DNA from: Enchytraeus crypticus | Taxonomy: Eukaryota > Annelida > Clitellata > Enchytraeida > Enchytraeidae | Length of the DNA stretch: 64,000 bases | Assembly (NCBI GenBank): GCA_905160935.1 | Contig: CAJHZI010000191.1 | Span: 160,001 to 224,000, forward strand | Direction: 5' to 3' | In this document: piece by piece, positions 10,236-23,071 of the stretch | Layout of the letters: every line of letters starts with the position of its first letter | How positions within the stretch are numbered: the stretch's first letter is position 1 | Notes under the pieces: generated by a model | Databases searched by the model: none | The model's input: only the letters and a program-made list of their open reading frames with translations | What the model was told of the DNA's origin: nothing | Made by a program: the position numbers and the translations under genes

Positions 10236-12345
10236 TTTAATACGGAATTACTGTAAGTTTACCGTAACATACCACATAACAAATAACATTTTAAATCAGG
10301 AAAATATTTTGTATTACAGTATATCTGTAGAGAAAAGGTTATACGAGCATGATTTCACTTCGGTCGATACCTGTATTAGTGTCGGTTGAGTGAGAGACTT
10401 CATGTGCAATACAGCTAGCATTCAGTGGACCGTTAAAATAAATAAGATGTTTTCCCCTCTACTGTTCAGGTCCGCGGCATATAGTTCCTTCTTTACCTTA
10501 CTTTTCTTTCCAAAACTACCTAAAACTAATCAAGAAATTTTCCAAAAATTTCTACGTGAATTTTCTTCCATTATTTTCCTTTGTAAAAGGGAAAATAATG
10601 GCCTACACTCTCTGTAGTCAAACCTACATTTTCATAAGTTCTGTAGCATCAGCCTTTACTGTTTATAGCATGTAGTATAGGCCCTTTAGGCCTAGCTATT
10701 CATCTGCATGAGTTCATTTTTACTAATATTATCTAAACTGGTCCATGAAATCGTCTAGCATCCTATGCGTGATTTTTCCATTAAATATTATTCACGATCA
10801 ATTTTACTTCTACAGTATTACTTCTTCAAACGAACTCGAAACATTTAAAAAAAATTTGTTATGCGTAATTTTGTGAATCTCACGGTATCTAATATTGTCC
10901 ATCAAAGGAAAAATCATCTTCAGCCATTTAAGCACTTAGATTATCCGTTTACTACTTAGATATTAATTCCTTATACCAAATATAGACATGAAATGGCAAC
11001 ATCACTGACAACCGTGTTCTAATAGAATATAAATATAGGCCTATTTAATTATAGAATGTGAAGCTAATGAAGTCCAATTGAGCTCATCAATACTTGCACG
11101 GGTCATAAGTAAATGCATTGATGGCATAGATTATAATATCTGAATTTTTTAAAGATATTTGTACGAACAAACTCCATCAATCAAACAATCATTTTATTCG
11201 AAATATTTTTCATAGTTAAATATTAGCAACCGTTGTTTCGAAAGATTCAGTATGGCAGTAAGTTTGGGGCACGTAGACTAAAAGGTCTAAGTTTGACGTC
11301 TGTTTCTGCACTGCAGCTGTACTGAAATCGACTTTACAGGTCTTCGACACCTCTGCCTCATATTTACTGTACAACCGTTCTACCAACACATCACAGGTCA
11401 TCTGAATGAACGGCTTTTCTTAATCTGGTTAATCTGACAGTTTTAAACTACTTGTTTAATCGTTTCAGTAACCTGGTTGTTTCTGTAATATCTATCAACC
11501 CAATTAACCACTGGTGTTCAATAATTTGATTGATTTATTGCTAGTCTATTCATATAATTGAAATAGGGGAAGACATGCTAGGTCCTATTGTTCTGCATGA
11601 TGCAGTTTTCATGTTGAAATAAAACTGAAAGCTCTGTATCAAGTTATAACCTGTTATGACAGGAATAAGGAACAATGTGGTATCCTACATATAATTATCA
11701 TTCTTTATCCATAGGTTTTCTTTTCTTTTCGAAGTATTTTTCCTTCGCATCGTCTGTACAGTTTGCTGGTCGATAGTTATTGAACCTTCTTTTAGAACCT
11801 CTCACGTTTTAGCTGGAGTCAATAGACAATGACGGGTATGTGAGTGGATGTTAAACTCTGCTTAAGTGAATGGTTACTAAAATATGTAAATTAATATTTA
11901 CATATAAGCTATAACCTTATGTAAGCCATACATATAAGCCATTTCATCATCTAGAAATTACATCACAACTGTGAACCTAGCAATACCAAGTTGCTTTTGA
12001 TATATCTGATTTTGTTTAATTCTAGAGATCTCCTACTAGCCAGAAATAAACTCTTGAAAACTCAATGATCACTCTCTTGATGAAATAGCAAATACATATT
12101 AAACGTCAAACTATTTCTAAGATTAGTGTCATGCAAGACTATCAGCAGCAAACAATCTTTCAAGTGCTTTGCTTGATTACATGCCCAAACTTGTCACAGA
12201 CAATATTTATCTGTTTTATAACTGAACACACCATCGATCACTTAAATAGATATATCACGAATGTGCTAAAGTGATTGATTCAATTTTATGTGATACTCAA
12301 GTGATGAAATATTTCAAACTTAAAAGTACGAAGCTTGTTTCGTAA
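10236..12345. other. AT-rich unique sequence, no gene recognised
   Basis: Open frames at 10390-10617 (+) and 11216-11401 (-) are short and unrecognised. TAGGCCTA motifs occur near 10226, 10690 and 11036. Confidence 0.55.
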
Positions 12346-12500
12346 AGCTGGTAAAAAAGCTAAGGTTGACGTCAGTGTCCTCACTCGAAAGCGATGTCAG
12401 TGACGGGCGAGCCCAGGATTTGAACCCGCATCAACTGAGCCGCGGTCGAGTATCTTACCGACTTCGCCACTGGCTCCAGCCAAGTGCGAGGACTGGCTCG
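12346..12500 (-). mobile_element. SINE-1 (tRNA-derived), well-conserved reverse copy
   Basis: The minus strand shows A box TGGCGAAGTCGGTAAGATAC (TGGCGAAGTCGG fits the TRGCNNARYNGG consensus exactly) and B box GGGTTCAAATCCTGGGCTCG. These are followed by CGTCACTGACATCGCTTTCG, AGTGAGGACACTGACGTCAA and a pyrimidine-rich end, TTTTTACCAGC. The segment beyond the A box (12476-12500) is a disrupted version of the inverted extension seen at 14615-14658. Confidence 0.9.
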
Positions 12501-14510
12501 TCCTCGTAGTTGGTCGGCACTAACGAATCATTTGCAGGTCTCGTAAATTAAAAAGTGTTAACGATTAGATCATTCAGTCGTATTTCTCAAGCACGTTTTC
12601 TTCAATGCAAGATAATATAGTTATTAATACTGTCTAGAGTTTAATTTTAATTTCTAGACAAAAAGCGCTTGCACATTAAGAAAATAAATTTTAATCATGA
12701 TTTCTCCATTATAACTTTAATATACTTTTATTCTCTCTTGTTCACCGTTCCATATGGGTAGGTGCTGGAATTTTATGAAGACTGGACAATGGTTGAATTA
12801 TAAATACAGTATAATGGTTGATTCTTGTAAGGGACTAATCGTACCGCATATAGTAAAATACATTGAATCGAGAAATGCTAAAGAATTTTGCGTCTGTAAT
12901 AAAATTTAATAGCAGAATTTTACGATAATAGTAATAAATTTCTTTCATTAAATGTCTCATTCAATTTCGTTTGGTCCAACTACCCACATGTTGCAACAGG
13001 TTTATTGGTGAATATCAAAGCAAAACCTTTACACGACAACAAAGCTGACGATTCAATAAATTTGTAAAATTGGTAAAAACTGAGTTATTTAAAATCTAGA
13101 TAAAGTCAATTTTAATCAAGAATCGTGTCGAGCTAAGCACCGAGAGACAGATCGTCAAACTAGATAAGAGAAATACATGTACATAGGATATATCATTTGT
13201 TGCTACTTATTTTCTATTTTATTGCCGAGTAATTCCGACTATTTCACTATCAGATGTGAGTAAATAACAAACATTGGATTTGATACGGATATCCTTGGAA
13301 TCTATACATCGCTAGGAGACTTCCGGGTCAACAACATTTTGATAAAACCTGGAGTAAAGTTTCTCACATAAACTGCTGTCATGATAAGGTTTTCTAAGAA
13401 GATTGAAGAACAGACAAATCTGGATTGCTCATACACTGCTGTAAGCTTATGCAATCCGACACAAGAGTTCAATCCATGTTAAGTAGACTACAAAAAGAAA
13501 AATAGGCATACTTACGCTTGTGTAAAATGACTGACTTCCTCTGAGTCATCCTTCTCTCTGTATCTCTCCCTCTCCCTAAGTGTTCTGGTAAATGACGGGT
13601 TCAAGTTGCACATTCATACTCATTTCTGTTTAATGCTCGGAATGTTTAAGAACATACCAAATAAACATTACATACTGTTCGTGTCGTAAAAGGCGACTCG
13701 GAACTCAATAATTTAATTGTAAGACATATCAGAAGCCAGTCGTTTCCAAAACACTAAGATAAATGAAGGCGAAACTTAAGTCAACGGATCAGTAGTTGAT
13801 CGTTGCAGTGCTCCTCAGTGGGGGATCAAGAAGACTTTTAGGAAACGTTAGCAAAAATATAAGATACTATATACTATAGAAAACATTATTTTATTACATT
13901 AGAGAAAACAGAGTGCTTAGTCTAATGAAATACTAGTTGAGGGGAATTAAATACGTTACACTTTATGCCGTTGAAATGAAACTTATATCATGGACGAAAT
14001 CCGATGGGCCTTGTAGTATTCGTTGGCCATGTACTTGCTATGGAATAACATAGGCTGCTCCAGCTATTGATATAATAAATTCCCCCTTAAAACCTCTGTT
14101 TAGACAATATCATTAAAATCTTCACATTTTTCTCTTTATTCAATAAAATTAATCTTGTTTGGGTCTTCTATAAAACGCTGCATGTTGTAAATATAAAATC
14201 TGCTGAAATTTAAAATGAGCATACTGCACGCTAAAAAAATCATTTTCAATTTTAATACGGTCAACACGTAACCAAAATGAGTTCCTAACTAACGTGCATT
14301 TCTCAGGTCGTTTCTCCAAGCACAAACGTTAAGTAGTGCTATTAATTAGTGGCCAACTGTAGGTGCCGTATGTGACCTTTGTTTAAGCTCCTGCTTAATG
14401 TCATTTAGTTTAAATGTATCGATTAGTTTTTTCTATCATTAATTAAAATCTATTGTTCTACAATGGCTCTTTAGTTTATTTTTCCGTAATTTGTCCTCTG
14501 TGAAGAAATA
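12501..14510. other. AT-rich unique sequence, no gene recognised
   Basis: Nothing identifiable apart from a very short family C 5'-end fragment near 13683-13705 (GTCGTAAAAGGCGACT) and a small CT-rich patch near 13548-13580. Confidence 0.5.
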
Positions 14511-14658
14511 AAAAGCTGGTAAAACTAAGGTTAACCTCAGTTTCCTCACTCAAAAGCGATTTCAGTGACGGGCGAGCCCAGGATTTGAACCCCGCATATT
14601 CGCGGTCGAGTGCCTTACCGACTTCGCCACTTGCTCCAGCCAGTGGCGAAGTCGGTAA
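14511..14658 (-). mobile_element. SINE-1 with inverted A-box extension
   Basis: On the minus strand: A box TGGCGAAGTCGG, B box GGGGTTCAAATCCTGGGCTC, then CGTCACTGAAATCGC and AACTGAGGTTAACC. 14615-14630 (TTACCGACTTCGCCAC) is perfectly complementary to 14643-14658 (GTGGCGAAGTCGGTAA). The A box is therefore present twice, head to head, around a ~12-nt centre. Confidence 0.9.
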
Positions 14659-14734
14659 ATAAAAAATTGAAAGTATAAAAAATAAATAAGAAAATAGTAA
14701 TTTAAATAAAAGAACAAGCACTGATTGGAAGCAT

Positions 14735-15010
14735 TCCAGGTTGAGCTAACCAAGGTGTGTTAAATTCACTCAAGCAGCGCCCCGGCAATGACTGTAGTGG
14801 ACACACCCACCACAGCTGATCTCATCAGTCGGTTCATTAGACTCGTCCAGGCTTCGAGGGTCCATCAGCCCTCCTACACCCCTGGGAGGTGACACTGGGG
14901 CAGGTCGAGAGGAGGAAAGCAAGGCTCATTGTGTTATCAGATGTATCGCCGCAATCTCTTGCTAAGTCAAATCAGCCGTGGGTAGAAGAGCATGAGTTAT
15001 TCAGACTTTA
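14735..15010. other. GC-richer island, unidentified
   Basis: A ~250-bp patch (for example CAGCGCCCCGGCAATGACTG, CCCTGGGAGGTGACACTGGG) clearly richer in GC than its flanks. No uninterrupted frame that I recognise spans it and it matches no repeat seen elsewhere in the window. It could be an old repeat, a regulatory element or a small exon. Confidence 0.4.
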
Positions 15011-15061
15011 CCATACCATACCCAATCCAGGTCCAATCAGCGATGGATGAATAGCAAACGT

Positions 15062-15076
15062 ATAATAGTCTTTTCG

Positions 15077-15131
<55 letters not shown>

Positions 15132-15270
15132 GAACTATAAATATACTATATATTTAATATCTTTCCGGACTATACCATTCAATTATTAAGAGTTCGATTA
15201 AAGCATTAATCATCATTTTAATCATTGTTTTTAATCAATAATTAACATAAGTTTAGTCAGCGAGCGAGCA

Positions 15271-15356
<86 letters not shown>

Positions 15357-15425
15357 ATAATAATAATAGCGATAAGAATAATAATAACGATAATTTTAGA
15401 CAAATATCGTCTGCCTTATTCTTAA
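15062..15425. repeat. Compound microsatellites (AT)n, (AT)n-(GA)n-(AAT)n
   Basis: (AT)n at about 15079-15129 is flanked by GTCTTTTCGGACTATA on the left and TCTTTCCGGACTATA on the right, a direct near-repeat. A second (AT)n at about 15271-15319 runs into (GA)n at 15320-15353, then AATAAT/GATAAG units. Confidence 0.95.
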
Positions 15426-16285
15426 TGTCAAATCAGCGAAAAATGAAGAATATGAATCGTTCTGCCCATTCTATTACAATTTCCGATCGGCGATTATTTA
15501 AATCGGAATTTTAACGTTACTGGCAATATAACTCAATAGCTAAAAGGGCAATCAGCAACTAGTTGAGTCAGAATTGAGCTCCCAAAAGGTAGATTTAGAA
15601 GGAAAATTGCTGTCTCATGTGTATTGAGGCAATATAAACTGCCACGGATTTAAAATGAACCAGTTGTATGGTTAAATATTCGCACGTACTATTCAATATT
15701 ATTATTATTATTATTATTATTATTTATAATTATAATAAAAATTATAATTAGAATTAGAATTAGAATTATTATTCTAGATAATAATTATTTTTGTTATTGT
15801 TATAAAATAATTTCAGATGAAGCTGACACTGATACAATAATGATTAATAATAATCCTATGATGATTTTGGACTGCCTATTATTGTCGTCTGCACCCACTG
15901 TTGCTTATTATGACAACACACCCGAGACAATGCTATAATATAAGCCTTTAACTGTTAGATAATTGTCGGATGATGAGAGGTGGTTCCATATTTGAAAGCA
16001 GAACTCGAAGCCATTCACATTCCGACAGCAGATGACGATGGATGTTAGCATGGTTAAAGTCTATCTCCACATCATTGTGGTGTAAGCTCACTGGTGTGGG
16101 CCATCACCACTGCAGTCGTACGATCCTGAGAGACTCCGTGGCTAATTGGAGTTGAATCTAGACTGGTTCAAAATTCCAGGATTGACCATCACTGACTGAG
16201 ACTTAGGAAGTTAGGACTCTGCTAAACTCATTAACAAATTTAAAAAACTCATTTTATGCGCACTACTGCAAAGCAGACCTGGTTG
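15426..16285. other. AT-rich sequence with (ATT)n, no gene
   Basis: (ATT)n with GAATTA variants at about 15698-15790. Near 16165 there is a B-box-like GGTTCAAAATTCCAGG that may come from another old SINE, but I cannot find a matching A box. No gene recognised. Confidence 0.5.
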
Positions 16286-16289
16286 TCAC

Positions 16290-16452
16290 TGCTGCCCAAG
16301 CTGCTTAGGCTGCCCAGCTGCCTCTTCTGTCCTGCTGCCTAGCTACCTATCTGTCCCTGCTGCCTAGACTGTCTAGGCTTCCCAGCTGCTTCTTCTGTCC
16401 CTGCTGCCCAGGGTGTTCATCTCTCCCTGCTGCCTAGGCTGCCTAGGCTGCC
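16290..16452. repeat. GC-rich degenerate GCTGCC tandem repeat
   Basis: Repeated GCTGCCTAGGCTGCCCAGCT and CTCTTCTGTCCCTGCTGCC modules in alternating order. It looks like an old minisatellite of ~25-45-bp compound units and is far more GC-rich than the window average. Confidence 0.85.
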
Positions 16453-17570
16453 CACTCGATGGCTGACGGAACGCTAACTGACAACTTCCTGTATTGGAGG
16501 AAATGACGAGAGGTCTGCGGCACGCGAACCATGTGCGGGACACTGACACGTGGGCATACAGGCAGACACACTACGACATGCATCTAGGCGTACTATTGTC
16601 AACAATCGCTGATTCAATAAAATTCTTTGGTCTGAATTGTTTACATTCATAAATAATGAAAAAGTTCTCTGTTGAAATTTGTCATGAAATCTCGGGTGAA
16701 TTATTAGATAGCCGTTGTTTGATAAATGACGCTTCGATGGTTTATATGGAAGATCGTGGGTTGAGCTGTGCTGGGCTTGCAAGAATCGTAAAAGGGGTTA
16801 TTTGATATTGAAACAATCAACAATTTAGTTTTGTGGAGGAAAACGACATTAGTCATTGTTCAATAGATATTTCCTTCAAACTAAAGCACCGTCACCTTTA
16901 CTAAGCAATTCTGTTAAAAAGATTTTGGACAAGTCTGAATGAACATTAATAGCTGTTTGCAATACCTGCTTAAACTAAAGCTGCAAATTAAAAAAGAAGT
17001 CGACATTCATACATGTAGTATTGTCATTGATATTTGAAATTTTCCTGCGAATAATTATTACATTTTATAATAGCGGAGATTTTCGAAAGCGTTGAAAAAT
17101 TAAGATCTACGTGGAAAGATTTCAAATAGATGTTTACTTGAATTCAACGGCCATTGATTTTTCTGGGTCGTGTGTCTACACCGGCCGAATGTATTATTGT
17201 ACAGTAATGTAGTATCGTAAGGCAGCCCATTGTTATAATTTAGCTGAATTGATTCGTAACAGGTTGTTTTAAATTCATTTATTAACATCTAAATTGCGAA
17301 TAACACCCATTGTTTCTCATATAAATGATATATACAACTACTAAGAAACTTTATAATGCTTCACTCATGTGCATGTAGAATGTAGATAGTCGTGATCACT
17401 CAATGAAAGATCTTATGGTGAAATCTGATATTGATATTATTCTATCATTCTCTATGTTTTGAAATAATAATATAGGCCTACTGCATATGTATATGTATAA
17501 TTCTATATGAAAATATAGTGCATGCATACACGTATATAAATACATGTATGTATATATACTCTACATACAT
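16453..17570. other. Unique sequence, no gene recognised
   Basis: A 102-residue minus-strand frame (16474-16782) and a 62-residue one (17100-17288) show no recognisable domain. 17500-17570 is ATGTAC-rich. Confidence 0.5.
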
Positions 17571-17574
17571 GCAT

Positions 17575-17835
17575 GTCTGCTCAGTGGTATGTCCAAAGTG
17601 CATAATCCTATTCACAGTCTGTTGTCACGCTCCATAAAGAGCACTCCATCGATCAAACTGTTAATCCCTCCACAAAAGGCTTTGCCTTATACAAATTTTA
17701 ATGCAGCTTGAGAATGAAGGCTTCGGAGATACTTTCCCGTTGCTATCAGCAGTTCTTGTTTATTCACCCCTTACGAATGACACGTACAGTTTTCGGTTGG
17801 TCTATTCTTTGAGGTCGGCCACAACACGGGATATA
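17575..17835 (+). repeat. Family D dispersed repeat, copy 1
   Basis: Landmarks shared with 17895-18150 and 39725-39960: TTCACAGTCTGTTGTCACGC, TCCACAAAAGGCTTTGCC, CAGCTTGAGAATGAAGG, TTTCCCGTTGCT, and TCAC before CTTACGA. It is ~230 bp long and its class is unknown. It has no coding capacity. Confidence 0.75.
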
Positions 17836-17894
17836 TATAACGCAATACATGTACATATGTATTGTAGATGTATTTGATATGCATACTCTAGTGT

Positions 17895-18150
17895 TCTGTC
17901 TTGTATTAGGTCCAATATACATATTCCTATTCATATGCTGATTTCACGCTCCTTAAAGATCATTATACCGTTTTACTAGTTAATCACTTCACAAAAGGCT
18001 ATGCCGTATCCGCATCTTAAAGTAGACTACAGCTTGAGAATAAGACGGCGTCTGAGGTGGTTTCCCGTTACCTTTCTTAGTTATTGCTCAGTCACCTCTT
18101 ACCATAGATGCAGTTGGTCTCTTCTTCAGTGTCCCAGACTCAGCATGAAG
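17895..18150 (+). repeat. Family D dispersed repeat, copy 2
   Basis: Same landmark order as copy 1: GATTTCACGCTCCTTAAAGA, CTTCACAAAAGGCTATGCCG, CAGCTTGAGAATAAG, TTTCCCGTTACC, TCAGTCACCTCTTACC. It ends GTTGGTCTCTTCTTCAGTG, CCCAGACTCAGCATGAAG. That terminal block also occurs alone at about 23350-23398. Confidence 0.75.
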
Positions 18151-18249
18151 AATGTATATTTATACTGCCTTTAATTTGGGATATTTTTGCAATCATCCCG
18201 TTAAGCAACACATAACAGTTGTCCTTGTTGCTTGCCATATGAATGTTAG

Positions 18250-18350
18250 AAATGTTACACTCTGATCAGCTCGCCCGGGAATAGAACCCACAACCCCAGG
18301 AATGACCATTTAAAACTTGATGACGTTAACTAAAGCTCTACACGGTGATC
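18250..18350 (-). mobile_element. SINE-2 (second tRNA-like SINE), reverse copy
   Basis: The minus strand reads TAGAGCTTTAGTTAACGTCA (A-box-like), CAAGTTTTAAATGGTCATTC, then GGTTGTGGGTTCTATTCCCG (B-box-like) and GGGCGAGCTGATCAGAGTG. The layout matches 21335-21455 closely but differs from SINE-1. Confidence 0.7.
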
Positions 18351-19532
18351 GGTATAGTCTACTTGCTACTACACGGCTATCGTATGGCGCAGCTTCGTTA
18401 CCTTGACTGAATTCTTCTGTATTTAATTCTGGTGATGGTTGTAGGACGGAAGTAGTGGAGCGAGTGAGAAAGACGAAAAGTTTTATGTCAACATTATACT
18501 AACAACAGCAATCTATCGTTGGAGAGACGGGTGCGGATAGGGTAAGTCGCTCATCTATGTTATCATTTTATCTTATTCCCTTCTATCTATCTGATTTCTC
18601 TCTCTCTCAATATCTATATATCTCGATCTCTATCTCAATCTCAATCGCTGTCTATTTCTTTCTCTCTCTCTCTCTCACACGCACACATCTCTTTCTCTTG
18701 TTCTATTTTTCACTCAATACTTTTCCAGTTCTGTTGCTCTATTTCTCCATCTCATTAATGCCCTCTTTCTTCCTGAGCGATGTTTATTCAACAAATGTTC
18801 GCTCATAGCTGGAAACATCTCGTCTATGAGTGATTTGGTCTGACTACATGAAACATTTCAAGTACATGCTCTCTTAATTTCACTTCTCCAACTTGCTCCC
18901 ACTACTTAATCTGCTTATTCTTCAAATTTAAAAATGTAAATGTTCTTCAAGTTATTTGTAATCCTTCCGTCACTGAATTTAATTATCAACTTCCTTTATC
19001 GAAGTAGACCATGCCGTGCATATCACTAGGTTTAATTATCTTCTTCTATTATTTTCCGCTCTTATGTTTTTATCACAATTCTACCGTCTTTTGTTATTCC
19101 TTTAATTATTATCATGACATACCGCCCGTGGTACAGAGTTTTTCTTGCTTATTGGCTGCTTTTCGTAGTTTCCTCATCTCTACACATTACATTGGAAAGC
19201 ACACATACTCTAGCTTGTCCGGATAGTATAATAGAAATTCAGCATCTAATTTTAAATATACACTTCTACTTCTCCATAAATTTACTTATCCGCCTCTGTT
19301 TTGTATTACTTATCTCCCTACTCCACCATGTTTATTTATCTCTTTCCTCCCTCTATTTACTTATCTCCCTCCAGTTGCTATGTTTGCATAGCCCCAAGCA
19401 GCTCATATGTTAACATATCTCCTCCCTCCCTAGTTTTCATGTTTATTGTATTTATCTTATTCCAGGCACTATGCTCATTTATTCCCTCTTGTCTATGCTT
19501 ACTTATCTCCCTCCAGCTAATATGTTTACTTA

Positions 19533-19571
<39 letters not shown>

Positions 19572-21334
19572 AGCCCTCTGTTCACATATCTCTCTTTAGG
19601 TCCTAAGTTTAATTAGTACCCTTTTGGTCCTGTGTTATTTCTCTATTGCCTATAAAATATTAACTTGTCTGGCGACAGCCTCCAACTTCTCTTTTTAGCT
19701 ATTCCTCTCAAAATTTTGTGAACTTATCCTACAAAAGTCTCAAATCATGGTTAAAGATTTTTGCATCCTATTAAAAATTAAAAACAGTATTTGACTGCCT
19801 ATTAGCTACGAAACTACACTCCAAATAATTTTAGTTTGTTTAGTAGCAACTAAGGATTCGAATTATGTGTCTCTGTGTCGAACATTATATTTACAACTGT
19901 ATAAAATAATATAGAAATCTAACGATGTTGGAATAAGAAAGTTATTTTTTCCGCCTCCATTTAAAATCTATTTAAAACTTTGGCTTAGGTTAAAAAAACG
20001 TAATTTTGGCGCTACAAAAATATTCATAAAACTCTATTACGGCGGAGGAAGGAATATCTCTGATGCAGAGCAGTTGAAAGATTTCAGAGTATCACTTGCA
20101 AATGTCTGCAACACTTTCGAATCATAAGAGCTTTCAACATTTTTCTCTTTTCTATTTCTAAACTAAATCTGACTCTAAATTGGATTTGTTCGACGAATTT
20201 GACAAATTGTTCACAGCCATTAGCTCATTGTTACGTAACAGTATTAGACCTAAGGTTATTCTAAATTTGAAAAAAAATCGACATATGCAGTGACTAGACT
20301 GGTGGTGTCATTTAGGTTTACAGTATTTTAATAATGTCAGTTAAGATACGCGAAGACTAGAGTGATAATTTTATTAATAATATATACTAATAAATGGCGG
20401 CCGAATTTTTAAACAATTTTAAAGAATCTCGGTCATACTCGATTCCACAGGAACCAGTAGCTGATTCAACAGTCAAATGATATCTAAACGAGGGTTTAAC
20501 GAGCGCGACACACGCTCAGGAGAAGTAGAATACATATAAAATAATAACATTAATAATAAAATTTAATTGATGTCGACGTAAACTTTCAGGCACTTCTTTC
20601 TATAGAAAAATATATATTCGCATAAGATTGACATTATTTTGATTTCGTCATGATTAAACTCGTGTCTAAACTTATACAGTTAAATGGTTTTGGTCTGCAA
20701 AACAAAATCAATATCAATAATCAAGTAAACGAGAAAACACCCACGTATGTAATGTGCTCTAAACCAGCTGTTGGTTTGTCTGGGACAATGTTGAATTGAC
20801 CTAGAATGAAGCATTCTGGGAGTGAGCGTGTTGTAATACACTGCTACTCAATAACTGGGGAAGGCAAAGGAAACCGCCTCCCAAGTATATCTTTTGCAAT
20901 CTGCCTAAAGATTTACTTGAAGTTCTGCCAAAAGAATCTTGTGGTAGATGAACCAGGGGATCATGAACTAATAACCTGCTTTTAGGAAGTTTTATTTAGT
21001 GATAGCAAAACAAATTACGATGAGGATTACGAATACACTACCGTCGTCGTTGCCATAACTACTGTGAGAAAACTATTCTAATATATATTTTTAAAACTTA
21101 CAACTAATTTATTGAGATATTTAATTGCAATTAAAATAACATTTTTATGCTCATGGATGTGTAAACATTATACCGGCTATTTGATAGAACTACATGTACT
21201 ACATGTATGAGTAAAGACTAAAAAAGTAGACACGCATTATAGTGAAATGATCAAGTATATTGATACTTATCACTTTTAAAACCACATGTTTAAACCGTTG
21301 GGCAATTTAGACCATTTTTCGTATCACCAGTCCA
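18351..21334. other. AT-rich sequence with CT simple repeats, no gene
   Basis: Pyrimidine-rich tracts lie at about 18590-18690 and 19525-19573 ((TC)n). Between 19300 and 19600, a loose CTTATCTCCCTCC motif recurs and gives leucine/serine-rich frames without gene character. 20740-20960 is unrecognised. Confidence 0.5.
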
Positions 21335-21455
21335 GTGAATGTGCAAGATTTTACTCTCAGATCAGCGCCCCTGGGATTGGAACCCACGAGAGTTCAATGC
21401 ACCTCAGGATCTGTCATTTAAAACTTGATGGCGTTACCCCTACGCTATTAAAACA
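21335..21455 (-). mobile_element. SINE-2, reverse copy
   Basis: On the minus strand: A-box-like TAGCGTAGGGGTAACGCCAT, CAAGTTTTAAATGACAGATC, B-box-like GTGGGTTCCAATCCCAGGGG, then GCTGATCTGAGAG. It shares the block order of 18250-18350. The small plus-strand frame here is a by-product of the repeat. Confidence 0.7.
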
Positions 21456-22560
21456 TTCTAAAGTCAGAGTAAAAGCCAGTTTAATCTTCTACAAATTGTC
21501 AATTACTACCGAACGCAAAAATTTTACTCCACATTTTTATGTGTAAGTTAAACTCGAACGAAAATCAATTGTGGAGATAACACTACGAATTCAATTCGAA
21601 AATGTTAAAAATGGCAGGGTAATTTTAGTGATATTTATTTAATAATTTTGATGCAAAGAAGGAAGTAATCTGTAACTTTTTACGTGTGTAGTATTTAGTA
21701 TCTTATTTATTTACTTATTTAGCATTTTATCTTCTGTATGCAAAGCAGGTCCCAAGTGACTGCTGCGGCTGTACGTATTCAGCCTGTAGCTACGGCGAGT
21801 TATGAATATTCATGATTTAAGAGAATTACCGATAATGATGGCCCCTGGTCTAACATTTATTATACAGTACCTGGAACACTAGCCGTTTCGTTCTAGTCGA
21901 GTGTAACCCGATGTTAAATCATCAAAATAGGATATCCTGTGCAGCACCTGAAAAATTGAAAAATTGACCAATCGAAACTGCATGCATCCAACACGCTCTG
22001 GTTTGAGCCGATAAGTTGTTCTACTGCAGATCAGTAGTGCTTTTGTTAGGTCTTAACAGTTTGTTGACAACCTCTTATCTTATCATTAGCTTACCTCTGA
22101 ATTGAATTCTAACTTCTCGAATATGCTGTGAAAATAGAAAAAGAACAAGATTGTTTTCATATCGCCATCACTTGACGAATAGGACGTCAAATCGATGCAT
22201 TAGTGTATCTTTTAGTAAATATACATATATTGTATGTGAATGTGGGATTTAATCTCTTTGATCTATGTGCAGAAAGAAATGCGATGATTGTAATCTATTA
22301 TATCCTCAAAGATTGAGGATATTAATCTAAATTCAATTACATTCCTCTACTATCGAGTTGCTAAGATTTCCAGAAAATGGTCGAGCTCATTTTATAAAAG
22401 TGCTAAAGTTTTATCACTGATGTGAATTTCCAAGAAAATTTCTATGAAAGAACTTGCAAGCAAATGAACTAGACCAGCGTTTCATTCCACCTTTCCTTTT
22501 ATATCTAATCCAAAGGTTACGTACTAACTTTTAGAAAACTACTAGTAAATTCAAAATTTA
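21456..22560. other. AT-rich unique sequence, no gene recognised
   Basis: A small hairpin (ATATCCTCAA-AGA-TTGAGGATAT) lies near 22300-22322. Nothing else is identifiable. Confidence 0.5.
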
Positions 22561-22562
22561 TA

Positions 22563-22918
22563 ATAACAACAATAACAACAACAACAATAATAATAATAAT
22601 AATAAGCCGATTAATGACCTCGAGTAGCCGGGCGGCGATTCAGCAAGTTTTGCTTGAATCGTTTTTATCAAACCCATGGTTCTTTACACCGAGGTAAAAA
22701 ATCATAATAATAATTTCCTACTGCTCTTCGACGTTTCAGTAGTCTGTTCAGTGGCACTCTGGCTAATGCGGCTTCCCAGAGTGTAGAAGATTGAGTTTAA
22801 CCTCTTCACTTTTTACTTTTAATTAAATAAAGTCTCAGTTTATCTTATTTTTTAGTCCATGGTCCTATACAGCCCAGGGAATTTAATCTAAAATAATAAA
22901 AAAAATAAAATAGTAGTA

Positions 22919-22949
<31 letters not shown>

Positions 22950-23065
22950 GTAATACTAATAATAATGATAGTCATCATAATAATCATCATCGTCATCATC
23001 ATCACAACAACAGCAGTATATCAATATCAGTATTAATATTAATTCATCAACATCAACTTCAGCAT
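22563..23065. repeat. Interspersed (AAT)n, (AAC)n, (CAT)n tracts
   Basis: Trinucleotide runs at about 22563-22606, 22913-22950 and 22955-23064, separated by unique DNA. The last one leads directly into SINE-1 at 23072. Confidence 0.9.
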
Positions 23066-23071
23066 CTTCTT

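Noticed and set aside
19011..19573. Overlapping plus-strand hydrophobic frames resembling transmembrane proteins
   Set aside because: They are three overlapping frames in a pyrimidine-rich region with recurring CTTATCTCCCTCC. No conserved motif is seen.
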